DNA of 64,000 nucleotides from Planctomycetaceae bacterium. GTDB lineage: Bacteria; Planctomycetota; Planctomycetia; Planctomycetales; Planctomycetaceae. Positions 17,477 through 26,029 of the stretch are shown piece by piece. Each line of letters starts with the position of its first letter. Position 1 is the first letter of the stretch. The notes beneath the pieces were generated by a model. That model was not told where the DNA came from and made no database searches. It was given only the letters and a program-made list of their open reading frames with translations. The position numbers were made by a program, and so were the translations under genes. The stretch covers positions 1 through 64,000 of the forward strand of contig JADZEF010000250.1 in assembly GCA_020850695.1 (NCBI GenBank). The letters run 5' to 3'.

Positions 17477-19186
17477 TTACTCCTCACCGGTCGGATGCGG
17501 GATCCGTTTCATGACGCTCCGCCACGTGTAGTTCCGCTTCGGATCGTCTTCGTCGCTTCCAAAGAAGAGAGACAGTAGCCAGGCCGAGGCGACGGTTGTC
17601 GTCCACGGAACGAAGATCGCCAGGAACGGGCTCGGCGCCTTCTCGGCGCCGGTGATCTCTCTCCACCAGCTCCAGAGGATTGACAGCGTCAGCCCCAACA
17701 GGGCGGCCGGAATGGCGGTCCGCGTCCGGGCCCTTGGAATAAACATGCCGACGACGAACAGTGCCGCGAGAGGTCCCACGAACAGATTGAAGAACTTCGG
17801 CATCATGTCGAGCAGCGTCAGGTCGGGACGGCTCTTCGTCCAGTAGGCCACGGCCAGTGCCGTGGACAACACAATTGCTCCCACGACGACTGCGACGCCG
17901 CGGGCGATCTTCAGCTTGGATGATTCGCTGAGCTCGGAGACCGGGCCGACGTCATCGCTGGCATGGGCCTTCGACGGATTGAAGAAGTCGTTCGTCACGA
18001 CGGCCGAGATGGCGTTGATGCCCGACTCGAGCGTCTGAATGGCATCGCACAGGAACGCGGAGATGATCAGCCCCACGCATCCTGCCGGCAGCTGGCTGCC
18101 AAGGAAGTGTGGGAACAGTCGGTCCGGTCTAGCGGTCGGAGTCGTAATCCCCTCGGGGAGCGCCCCGGGGTGCTTGAGATAGAACGCCAGCAGCGCCAGT
18201 CCCGCCATGCCCAGCAGCACCGACATCGAAAAGTTCACGCACAGGTTGATCAGGTAGCTCCGCCGAGCCGACCGCAGCGACGACGTCGAGAAGTATCGCT
18301 GCAGGACGACCTGGTCCGAACCGTGCGTGCTGATCGTCCAGAAGAAGTTTCCAAGCATGACGAAGACGACGGTGGTTCGGGTGGTCACGTCGAATGAAAA
18401 GAACTCGACGGACGAGTGCGTGGGCCCGTATTGCGATGCGGTGTGCCACCAGTCGACGGGACCCGTGCCGTCCATCCAGGCCACGCCGCCGATCGCCAGC
18501 AGCACGCCGGACAACAGCAGCATGCACTGAATGACGTCGACCCAGATCATTGCCTGGATGCCGCCGAGGGCCGTGTAGACCGCCGAGATGACCCCGATGG
18601 CTCCGACAGTCCAATAGATATCGTCCCCTGGAAGCCGCGGGCTGTCGGTTCCCACCATGTCGGTCAGCGCCTTCGACGCCGCAAACGTCACCATGCTCAT
18701 CCAGCCCAGCCGCAGCGCGATGAACAGGCTCGCACCCAGGGTGCGGGCGATGCGGCCGAATCGCAGCTCGAGATATTCGTAGGCGCTCGTCAGCCGCAAC
18801 CGCATGAAGAAGGGGATCCACAGGCCGAGCACGACAAACGCCGTGAACGGCTCGGCCAGGTACCCCATGAAGTACCCGATCCCCTTGTTGATCATCTCGC
18901 CCGGCACCGCCAGGTACGAAAGGGTCGAAAAGAGAGTCGCCAGAATGCTGAGTCCGACGGCGAACCACGGCATGCGGCGGCCGCCGACGAAGTAGTCGTC
19001 GACGTTCTTTTGCTTGCGGCCGAACCAGATCGAGATGCCGAACGTCAGCAGGAAATACAGGACGATGGTGACGTAATCGGCCGGCCTGAGACCGACTGAG
19101 AGTTGGGCAGACCCCTCTTCCACGGAAGCCCCTTTCGACGTTCCGGTTGATGCCACAGACGCGTGCGGAAGCGCGGCTTCCAGCAT
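17477..19186 (-). CDS. sodium:solute symporter (SSS family)
   Basis: 569 residues with about 13 membrane helices, starting YVTIVLYFLLTFGISIWFG after a 36-residue cytoplasmic lead. The loop RKQKNVDDYFVGGRRMPWFAVGLSILATLFS is diagnostic for the SSS (LeuT-fold) family, as is TAVYTALGGIQAMIWVDVIQ in helix 5-6. Substrate cannot be read from sequence; family members carry sugars, amino acids, sialic acid or other small solutes with Na+. Planctomycetes often use such symporters to take up sugars released by exported hydrolases. An inverted repeat lies 37 bp before the start (listed separately), which could control it. Confidence 0.88.
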   Translation of the reverse strand: MLEAALPHASVASTGTSKGASVEEGSAQLSVGLRPADYVTIVLYFLLTFGISIWFGRKQKNVDDYFVGGRRMPWFAVGLSILATLFSTLSYLAVPGEMINKGIGYFMGYLAEPFTAFVVLGLWIPFFMRLRLTSAYEYLELRFGRIARTLGASLFIALRLGWMSMVTFAASKALTDMVGTDSPRLPGDDIYWTVGAIGVISAVYTALGGIQAMIWVDVIQCMLLLSGVLLAIGGVAWMDGTGPVDWWHTASQYGPTHSSVEFFSFDVTTRTTVVFVMLGNFFWTISTHGSDQVVLQRYFSTSSLRSARRSYLINLCVNFSMSVLLGMAGLALLAFYLKHPGALPEGITTPTARPDRLFPHFLGSQLPAGCVGLIISAFLCDAIQTLESGINAISAVVTNDFFNPSKAHASDDVGPVSELSESSKLKIARGVAVVVGAIVLSTALAVAYWTKSRPDLTLLDMMPKFFNLFVGPLAALFVVGMFIPRARTRTAIPAALLGLTLSILWSWWREITGAEKAPSPFLAIFVPWTTTVASAWLLSLFFGSDEDDPKRNYTWRSVMKRIPHPTGEE

Positions 19187-19222
19187 GACGTGCGACCGGG
19201 GGAATGTCGAATCCGTGTCGGG

Positions 19223-19245
19223 ATTCCGAAAGATCTTTTCGGAAT
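19223..19245. promoter_or_regulatory. inverted repeat ATTCCGAAA-N5-TTTCGGAAT, possible operator
   Basis: A perfect 9-bp inverted repeat with a 5-bp spacer (GATCT) lies 37 bp upstream of the symporter start. A third half-site, ATTCCGAA, follows at 19249-19256. The form and place suit a dimeric repressor site overlapping the promoter. Regulator unknown. Confidence 0.45.
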
Positions 19246-19361
19246 TTGATTCCGAATAGGCAGGGTCCGTTCAACCTGTGCACCCTGGTCGGACGCGGCC
19301 CTCCCGTGGGTGGACCGCTCGCCGACCACTTTGACGGCCGGAACGCCGCGTGTCGGCTGGC

Positions 19362-21014
19362 TCAGTGTGCCGAACGAGAGAGAAGCGTGCCGTCGTTGGG
19401 CCGCCAGTTGGCGCATAAAGCGTGGACCTCTTCGCGGCAGGCGAAGTAGGCTTCAATCACCTGCGGGTCCCACTGCTTGCCCGCCTGTTCGCGAAACGTC
19501 CGCTCGGTCTCTTCGAGAGGCATCCCGTCACGGTAGGAACGGTTGCTCTGCATGGCATCGAAGCTGTCGGCGACGGCGAGGATCCGTGCCATGAGGGGGA
19601 TCTCTTCTCCCTTCAGGCCATCGGGATAACCGAGCCCGTCGTACCGCTCGTGGTGGTTTCGCACACCCAGCAGCACCTGCCGCAGATCCTTGAGGCCGAC
19701 GAGGATGGTGTATCCCAGCATCGGATGCTGCTTGATGGCTTCGAACTCATCCGCCGACAGCCGTTCGACCTTGTGGAGCAGTCGATCGTCGACGCCGATC
19801 TTGCCGATGTCGTGCAGCAGTCCCGACAGATAGATGTCGTGAAGGTCCGCTTCGGGAAGCGTCATTTCGATGGCCAGGCGCCGCGCGACCAGCGCGACGC
19901 GCTCGCTGTGCCCTCGGGTGTAGGCGTCCTTGGCATCCAGCGTCGAGACCAGCGACCGGACGAAGCTTAGCAGCATCTCGTCCTGTTGCTCCTTGAGGTC
20001 GAGATTGCGGACGTGCGAGCCGAGAATCGTCGAGACCGAGCCAAGCACGCTCGTTTCGAGCATGCCGAAGCTGCGATTCCGCGGCAGGTTGACGCTGACG
20101 ATCCAGCCCGAACGTCGCGAGGCATCGCCGATCGGGGCCGCCGCCAGGTTATGCAAACCGGGGAAATCGTGTCCCAGGCACGACCGCTCGATATCGTTCA
20201 AGACGAGCGGCTGTGACCAGTCGTGGGCCTCCGATCCGGCCAGAATGCGGGCCAGCCCCAGTTCATCAAATGGAATCCGTCCGCGGATCAGCATGCGACC
20301 GCTGCCGCCCCGACGTTCCTCGATCCAGATCGCGGTCCCTTCGGATCGAATCAGGCCGTGCAGCCGGTTCATGCAAAGCTCGGACAACTCGAGCGGACTG
20401 CGCGAGAACTGCAGATTCTTCGCCAGACCGTGCAGGAGATTGATCTCCTCATAGGTTTGCTCGAGTCGCTCGGTCGAACGCGTCAGTTCCGACCGGAGCG
20501 ACTGCATTTCATCGGCCAGCAAAAGCTGCCGCCAGGCGCAGTCGACCACGGACCGCAACAACTCGGTCGTCGTCACATGCTGTCGCGACACCCAATGGTT
20601 GAGCCGTTCCTGGCTCCAACCACTTTCGACCGACGCCAGCACGAGATCCGAAGGGGGCGCGCATGGCTCGCGGAAGGCAAACCCCATCGCGACCGCCTGG
20701 CAGTCTTCCGCTTCCGGCAGCGGGATGGCGCAGCACAACACTTTGCGCGAGATCTCGACTACGCGGGGATGGCTGGTTGTCGCGAGATGTCTCCAGAGCG
20801 TCCCTGGCACAATCTGGAAGCTGTCGATGCCCGTCGAATCGAGAACGCGGCCTGTCATGATATCGACGGCCATCAGCTCGAGCCGGGTCAACTCGGAGAG
20901 CTGGCGGAACCGCCGCGCCTGACCGGTCGACAGTCCGCGGCCGGGCCGCGCGGTTTCGGCCCGAAGCGGCCGGTTGCGCGGTGGTACGGTCGATTGGAGC
21001 AGGTCGGACGGCAT
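19362..21014 (-). CDS. HD-GYP cyclic-di-GMP phosphodiesterase with sensor region
   Basis: 550 residues. The N-terminal 160 residues have no clear family; residues about 170-330 look like a GAF sensor preceded by a coiled coil (RSELTRSTERLEQTYEEINLLHGLA). The C-terminal HD-GYP domain, about residues 335-530, is complete: TRGHSERVALVARRLA, LSGLLHDIGKIGV (HD near residue 400), HPMLGYTIL, HHERYDGLGYPDGL (the GYP motif) and ARILAVADSFDAM. These residues bind the di- or tri-metal centre that hydrolyses c-di-GMP, so it should be active. No membrane helix, so a cytoplasmic sensor is likely. It stands alone between a symporter and an NHL gene. Confidence 0.9.
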   Translation of the reverse strand: MPSDLLQSTVPPRNRPLRAETARPGRGLSTGQARRFRQLSELTRLELMAVDIMTGRVLDSTGIDSFQIVPGTLWRHLATTSHPRVVEISRKVLCCAIPLPEAEDCQAVAMGFAFREPCAPPSDLVLASVESGWSQERLNHWVSRQHVTTTELLRSVVDCAWRQLLLADEMQSLRSELTRSTERLEQTYEEINLLHGLAKNLQFSRSPLELSELCMNRLHGLIRSEGTAIWIEERRGGSGRMLIRGRIPFDELGLARILAGSEAHDWSQPLVLNDIERSCLGHDFPGLHNLAAAPIGDASRRSGWIVSVNLPRNRSFGMLETSVLGSVSTILGSHVRNLDLKEQQDEMLLSFVRSLVSTLDAKDAYTRGHSERVALVARRLAIEMTLPEADLHDIYLSGLLHDIGKIGVDDRLLHKVERLSADEFEAIKQHPMLGYTILVGLKDLRQVLLGVRNHHERYDGLGYPDGLKGEEIPLMARILAVADSFDAMQSNRSYRDGMPLEETERTFREQAGKQWDPQVIEAYFACREEVHALCANWRPNDGTLLSRSAH

Positions 21015-21323
21015 GGATCGCTTCCAAGGGGATGAGACTCATGGAAGCCTATTTCCAATTCCGCTGGGGGAGCCGATGGACCGCGGCAACGTGTTTCGAT
21101 TCCGCAACGTGCGGGGGGTTGGTATCAATCAGTCCGGAAGTGCGTGCACGATAAACACCGCATAAGCGCTTCCAGCGGGTTTCCCGACCCGGCGCAATCG
21201 TTATCGCTGCCGCTTTCGGCAATCCCTGCACATACCGGTATCCGTCATATCGGAGCCTTCGTGCTCGCCGGCGGAGGCAGGACACGAACGATCGTGAAAT
21301 CCGTGAAACGAGGAGATTGAAAC
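21015..21323. other. 309-bp divergent intergenic region
   Basis: Between the leftward HD-GYP gene and the rightward NHL gene. It should hold both promoters, but I find no clear promoter, repeat or small gene in it. A good ribosome site, GAGGAGA, lies just before the NHL start. Confidence 0.4.
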
Positions 21324-22415
21324 ATGCGAACGATGACGGTTCCTCTGGTCGTGCTCTGCGTGGCGATCGTCGCACGACCCTCCCCGGCCGAGGACCTGGC
21401 TGCCGGCTCCCGGGCACGGCTGGTGGTCGTCGCGGGTCGACTGGCGAATGGACTCTTCGCCGGCGGCGAATTGAAGGAGCCGTTCGGAGTGGACGCCGAT
21501 GGAGCAGGCAACCTCTATATCGCCGAACTCGGCGGCGGCCGCATCCACAAGCTCACGCCGAAGGGAGAGTTCACGACAATCGCCGGGACGGGGCGGAAGG
21601 GGGACGAGGGGGACCGCGGTCCCGCGGCCCAGGCGACATTCAACGGAATGCACAATCTGGCCGTCACGAGAGAAGGAGCCATCCTGGTGGCCGACACCTG
21701 GAATAATCGCATCCGCCGGATCGACCCCCGGACCGGGCTCATTGGTCCGTTTGCCGCCACGGGAAAGAAAGGAGATTCGGGAGACGGTGGCCCGGCTCTC
21801 AAGGCCGAGTGCGGCGGCCTGTACTGTGTCTCACTCAATCCCGCGGGAACTCGGGCTTATGTGACCGACCTCGACAATCGCCGGATCCGCGGGATTGATC
21901 TCGAAACCGGCACCATCGCCGCCGTCGCGGGGAACGGCAAAAAGGGCGTTCCCGTGGATGGCTCCCTGGCGATCGAGTCCCCTCTCATCGATCCGCGTGC
22001 GGCCGTCGCCGATTCGAAGGAGAACGTTTATGTTCTCGAGCGCGGTGGGCATGCACTGCGGGTCGTCACACCGGACGGAAAGATCCGGACCGTGGCCGGC
22101 ACCGGAAAGAAAGGTCCGCCCCAGGATGACGTCCCGGCCCTGGAGGCGACTCTGAACGGCCCAAAGCACCTCTGTGTCGACCGCAACGACGACGTCATCA
22201 TCGCGGACGCGGAGAATAACGTCATTGTCCGCTATGTCCCCAGGTCCGGACGGTTGATCCGTATCGCAGGGACCGGCAAGCCGGGCAAGGGTAATCTGGA
22301 GGGGACACCCCGCGAGGCCGAGCTCAGTCGCCCGCACGGAGTCTTCGTCGATCCGAAAGGGACTCTCTACATCGTCGACAGTTACCACGAGCGCGTTCTG
22401 AAGTGGGTCGAGTAA
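21324..22415 (+). CDS. exported NHL-repeat beta-propeller protein
   Basis: 363 residues. Signal peptide at about 1-22 (MRTMTVPLVVLCVAIVARPSPA). The rest is a six-bladed NHL propeller: each blade carries a core such as PFGVDADGAGNLYIAELGGGRIHKL, MHNLAVTREGAILVADTWNNRIRRID and PKHLCVDRNDDVIIADAENNVIVRY. Between blades there are repeats of the form TIAGTGRKGDEGDRGPAAQATFNG, typical of planctomycete NHL proteins. NHL propellers bind proteins, RNA or ligands; some relatives (SMP-30 type) are lactonases, but I see no metal-ligand set. The start is supported by the ribosome site GAGGAGA at spacing 6-7. Likely periplasmic binding protein of unknown ligand. Confidence 0.85.
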   Translation: MRTMTVPLVVLCVAIVARPSPAEDLAAGSRARLVVVAGRLANGLFAGGELKEPFGVDADGAGNLYIAELGGGRIHKLTPKGEFTTIAGTGRKGDEGDRGPAAQATFNGMHNLAVTREGAILVADTWNNRIRRIDPRTGLIGPFAATGKKGDSGDGGPALKAECGGLYCVSLNPAGTRAYVTDLDNRRIRGIDLETGTIAAVAGNGKKGVPVDGSLAIESPLIDPRAAVADSKENVYVLERGGHALRVVTPDGKIRTVAGTGKKGPPQDDVPALEATLNGPKHLCVDRNDDVIIADAENNVIVRYVPRSGRLIRIAGTGKPGKGNLEGTPREAELSRPHGVFVDPKGTLYIVDSYHERVLKWVE

Positions 22416-22598
22416 AATCGGAACGCTGACCGTTCATCTCGGAGAGATGTGGCGGCATCGCGCCTGGACCGGTGGTATTTTTGCTGAACCACCGGCAGAC
22501 GTCTGTGACGCTTCCGGCTTTGAGCCGTTCCAACCGCTGCAACGGTTATGGACGGTCACTGGAGTCATGCATTGCGACCTGGTTTGTGTGCGGTTATG

Positions 22599-22707
22599 GC
22601 GCGTTACCGTCGGGTGTTCCGCTTCGTAGCCTGCCGTTCCATGGCCGGACGCGAGGTTTCGTCCGGCCTTGGAAGGCCGGACTACGGAAAGCGCGACGGT
22701 AACGCGC
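22599..22707. repeat. 109-bp palindromic element, MITE- or REP-like
   Basis: A 14-bp outer inverted repeat (GCGCGTTACCGTCG at 22599-22612 with its complement at 22694-22707) encloses an inner hairpin, GGCCGGAC at 22643-22650 with GTCCGGCC at 22661-22668, and a further GGCCGGAC at 22675-22682. It lies in the 378-bp spacer (22416-22793) before the TPR/GT41 gene, which holds nothing else I can name. No transposase is nearby. Confidence 0.6.
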
Positions 22708-22793
22708 TCTAACGGTCAACGCTTCTTCCTGCACGGTCTGGCTCCGCCGGGCAACTCGACGCTCCGCCCTCCCATTCGCCCCTGGACGGCAAC

Positions 22794-24872
22794 ATGCAGA
22801 AAACGTTCCTGGACGCGGTCGGCCGTTTTCAGGCGGGGCGGCTGGATGAGACGATTGCACTGTGCCGCAAGATCCTCGTGGCTTATCCGACGAACGCCGA
22901 TGCCCTGCACCTCCAGGGACTGGCTCTCAGTCGCCGAGGGGAGAATGCCGAGGGGGCTGCGGCGATTGAAAAGTCTCTCGCCCTCAATCCGAAGCAGCCT
23001 GCGGCTCTCTGCAATCTCGGAGAAATCTACCGGTTGATGGCGCGGTTGGTGGATGCGGAGCGTGTACTGCAGGACGCTCTAAAGCAGCAGCCCGGGTTCG
23101 TCGAAGCCACCTTCAATCTGGCGAACGTGCTGAAAGACGTGGGGAGAGCGGACGATGCGATTGCCGCCTACCAGCAGGCCATCGCCTTGAAGCCCGATTA
23201 TTCCAAAGCCCATTTCAATCTGGCGAATACCCTTCGCAGCGAAGGGCGATTGAAACGCTCGCTGGCCCACTACCATGAGGTTCTGCGACGGCAGCCTGAT
23301 CACATCGAGGCATTGAAATCGATCGGTGGCGTCCTCGCCGAATTGAGCGAGCACGAAGAGGCGATGGCCTGGCACGAGCGGGCCGCGGCGATGAAGCCCG
23401 ACGACCTCGAAATCCAGGCGGCGCTGGGCAACTCGTGGCACGCGATGGGGGAGATTGAGAAGGCGGCGGCGCCCTTTCGGCGGATTCTCGCGGCGAAGCC
23501 TGACAGCCTGTTGCAGAGATTGCGGGTGGAATCGCTGTGCGAGACGATCGCCCCGGATGAAGAGACCATCCGGCGTCAGCGTGCCCGTTTATTCGCGACG
23601 TTCGACGAGCTGGCGGCATCGAATCTTTCCGTCGACGTGAGCAAGCTCCACACGTCGGGGGCCGAGCCCCTGATGCCCTGGACCTACCAGGGATGCGACG
23701 AACGCCCTTTCAAGGAGCGGTACGCCGCGCTCTTCTCCCGCGCGATTGCCCCGCTGGATCACCCGCCGCGAACGGAAATGCCGCGCGTGGGCGTCGTCGT
23801 CACCAGCGGGCACGAGGGGGTGTATCTGGAATGCCTCGGACGCCTGGTCGCCCGGCTTCCGCAGGATGAAATGCGGGTGACCGTGGTCACGAGCGCCTCG
23901 GGCCGGAACATCCTGCGGTATCTCAGCCCCGAGTTACCGGTCGAGTATTGCGTCATTCCGGATCGGCTCGACGAGGCGGCCCGTCGCCTGCGGGACGAGC
24001 AGTTTGATCTGCTGCACTACTGGGAGATCGGCACCGATTCGACGAATTATTTTCTGCCGTTCTTTCGTCCCGCCCCGGTTCAAAGCGGTTGCTGGGGATG
24101 GCCCACCACGAGCGGGCAACCGCACGTCAACTACTTCGTCTCCAGCAAACTGATTGAGCCGGAAGGGGCCGACGCCCACTACACCGAGCAGCTGGTCCGC
24201 CTTGAGACACTGCCGACGTGGTATCGCCGGCCTCCGGTTCCGAAGCCCCTCAAACCACGCTCGGCCTACGGTATTCCAGAGGATGCGCGCGTCTACTTCT
24301 GCTCGCAGAACCTTCGGAAATACCATCCCGACTTTGACGTGATCCTGGCCGACATTCTGCGACGTGATCCGGAAGGCAGGGTCTACGTCATCGAAGACGC
24401 ACAGCCCCGGATCACGCGTCTGCTGCGCGACCGCTTCGATCGCCGCATCCCGGATGTCGCTTCGCGGATTGTGTTCGTGCGGCGGCACGAGAAGCCCGAC
24501 TATCTCAACCTGGTGGCCCTGGCCGACGTGATGCTCGACACCCCGCACTACGGCGGCGGCGCCAATTCGTTGAACGATGCCGTGGCCTGTGAGACGCCGT
24601 TCGTGACGCTTCCCGGCTCTTACCATCGGGGTCGGTATGGTTTCGGGATCACGCAACGGCTCGGCATGCCGGAACTGGTCGCGACTACTCCCGCCCACTA
24701 TGCGGAGCTTGCGGTGGGCATCGCAAATGATCGCGATCGCCAGCAGGTGTTGCGGGCGCTTCTCAAAGAGCGCGGGCCCGTCCTTTTTGAGGACGAGTCA
24801 GCCGTCGCGCAGCACGCTCGGTTTTTCCTCGAAGCGATCGCCAGATCCCGCAGCGGTGCAGGCTCTGCTTGA
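22794..24872 (+). CDS. TPR / O-GlcNAc transferase-like glycosyltransferase (GT41)
   Basis: 692 residues. The N-terminal 235 residues are about seven tetratricopeptide repeats in register (for example EATFNLANVLKDVGRADDAIAAYQQAIALKPDY). From about residue 310 comes a two-domain GT-B region of the OGT/SPINDLY type: GVVVTSGHEGVYLECLGRLVARL, QSGCWGWPTTSGQPHVNYFVSSKLIEP, YCSQNLRKYHPDFDVILADILRRDP and DVMLDTPHYGGGANSLNDAVACETPFVTLPG. These correspond to the donor-binding half of GT41. The probable reaction is transfer of GlcNAc or another sugar to Ser/Thr of proteins held by the TPRs. The acceptor is unknown. No signal peptide, so it acts in the cytoplasm. Confidence 0.87.
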   Translation: MQKTFLDAVGRFQAGRLDETIALCRKILVAYPTNADALHLQGLALSRRGENAEGAAAIEKSLALNPKQPAALCNLGEIYRLMARLVDAERVLQDALKQQPGFVEATFNLANVLKDVGRADDAIAAYQQAIALKPDYSKAHFNLANTLRSEGRLKRSLAHYHEVLRRQPDHIEALKSIGGVLAELSEHEEAMAWHERAAAMKPDDLEIQAALGNSWHAMGEIEKAAAPFRRILAAKPDSLLQRLRVESLCETIAPDEETIRRQRARLFATFDELAASNLSVDVSKLHTSGAEPLMPWTYQGCDERPFKERYAALFSRAIAPLDHPPRTEMPRVGVVVTSGHEGVYLECLGRLVARLPQDEMRVTVVTSASGRNILRYLSPELPVEYCVIPDRLDEAARRLRDEQFDLLHYWEIGTDSTNYFLPFFRPAPVQSGCWGWPTTSGQPHVNYFVSSKLIEPEGADAHYTEQLVRLETLPTWYRRPPVPKPLKPRSAYGIPEDARVYFCSQNLRKYHPDFDVILADILRRDPEGRVYVIEDAQPRITRLLRDRFDRRIPDVASRIVFVRRHEKPDYLNLVALADVMLDTPHYGGGANSLNDAVACETPFVTLPGSYHRGRYGFGITQRLGMPELVATTPAHYAELAVGIANDRDRQQVLRALLKERGPVLFEDESAVAQHARFFLEAIARSRSGAGSA

Positions 24873-24940
24873 CCGCCCGAGTCCCCGGACGCGATGATTC
24901 GCGTCGGACAACCGGCAAACCTCTCGGACTCACGCCTGCA

Positions 24941-26029
24941 ATGCACGCCCGCGAATTCCACGACGGTACTAACGACGACCTCAAGCCCCTCGAAAGCCTC
25001 AGCCTCGACGATGTGAAATCGTTTCCCGAACTGCTGCGGGCGATGAGCCGGACCGCCTTTTCGGGCCGCTCGCTCGGCGAAGCGTTCGAGATCCTGACCG
25101 AGATGTTCCACCGTCCGAACGTCACGACCGTCATGACGATCTCGGGAGCGATGACCGTCGCCAAGCAGGGGCGGATCATCTGCGACATGATCGACCGTGG
25201 CTACATCCAGGCGGTCGTCGCCACGGGCGCCCTCATGGCTCACGGCCTCACCGAGTCAATCGGGCTGACGCACTACGCCTACGACCCCAGCAAGACGGAC
25301 GAGGACCTCTTCGAGCTTGGCTACAACCGCATCTACGACACGCTCGAGATGGAGGCCAACCTCAACGACGTCGAGCGGCTGATGACGGCGGTCCTCAATG
25401 AGAACACGCCGCCCGACGGCGTCTGGTCGTCGGCCCGCCTCTGCCGCGCCATCGGCAAGAAACTCGACGAAATGGGAGACGGTCCCGGCGTCCTCCGCAG
25501 CGCCTACCGGGCGAACGTCCCGGTCTTCGTGCCGGCCTTCACCGACAGCGAACTCGGACTCGACGTCTCCACCTGGGCGATGGGACGGGCGTTGAAAGCG
25601 GCGGGCAAGGAAGCGGCATCGCTCAACTCAGAAGAGCTTCTGACGTCTGTCCCGCCGTTCAATCCTTTCCTCGACCTGCAGGAATACGCCCGGCTCATCG
25701 GCCGTTCAGAAGATCTTGGCATCTTCACGATCGGCGGCGGCGTTCCCCGCAACTGGGCTCAGCAGGTCGCCCCGTACTACGACATCACCAACCATCGCCT
25801 GGGGGCGAAGCTCAAGGCCCCGCGGTTCAAGTACGGCGTTCGCATCTGCCCCGAGCCGGTGCACTGGGGCGGCCTTTCGGGTTGCACTTACTCCGAGGGT
25901 GTGAGCTGGGGTAAGTTCATGCCGCCGGCCGAGGGGGGCCGGTTCTCCGAAGTCTATGCCGACGCAACCGTGGTCTGGCCGATTCTGATGAAGGCGGTCT
26001 TCGACGAACTGGGGAGCAGGAAGGCGTGA
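24941..26029 (+). CDS. deoxyhypusine synthase-like protein
   Basis: 362 residues from the ATG at 24941; an alternative TTG 72 nt earlier would overlap the preceding gene. The whole length aligns with deoxyhypusine synthase: MTISGAMTVAKQGRIICDMID and VATGALMAHG (NAD-binding), VFVPAFTDSELGLD, IFTIGGGVPRNW and SEGVSWGKF, where K325 matches the enzyme-intermediate Lys (K329 in human DHS). Bacteria lack eIF5A, so the substrate is not hypusine. Known bacterial homologues work in polyamine metabolism, for example making homospermidine. The stop overlaps the next start by 4 nt (GTGA), implying translational coupling with the PTS enzyme I gene. Fold and active Lys are certain; substrate is not. Confidence 0.88.
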   Translation: MHAREFHDGTNDDLKPLESLSLDDVKSFPELLRAMSRTAFSGRSLGEAFEILTEMFHRPNVTTVMTISGAMTVAKQGRIICDMIDRGYIQAVVATGALMAHGLTESIGLTHYAYDPSKTDEDLFELGYNRIYDTLEMEANLNDVERLMTAVLNENTPPDGVWSSARLCRAIGKKLDEMGDGPGVLRSAYRANVPVFVPAFTDSELGLDVSTWAMGRALKAAGKEAASLNSEELLTSVPPFNPFLDLQEYARLIGRSEDLGIFTIGGGVPRNWAQQVAPYYDITNHRLGAKLKAPRFKYGVRICPEPVHWGGLSGCTYSEGVSWGKFMPPAEGGRFSEVYADATVVWPILMKAVFDELGSRKA

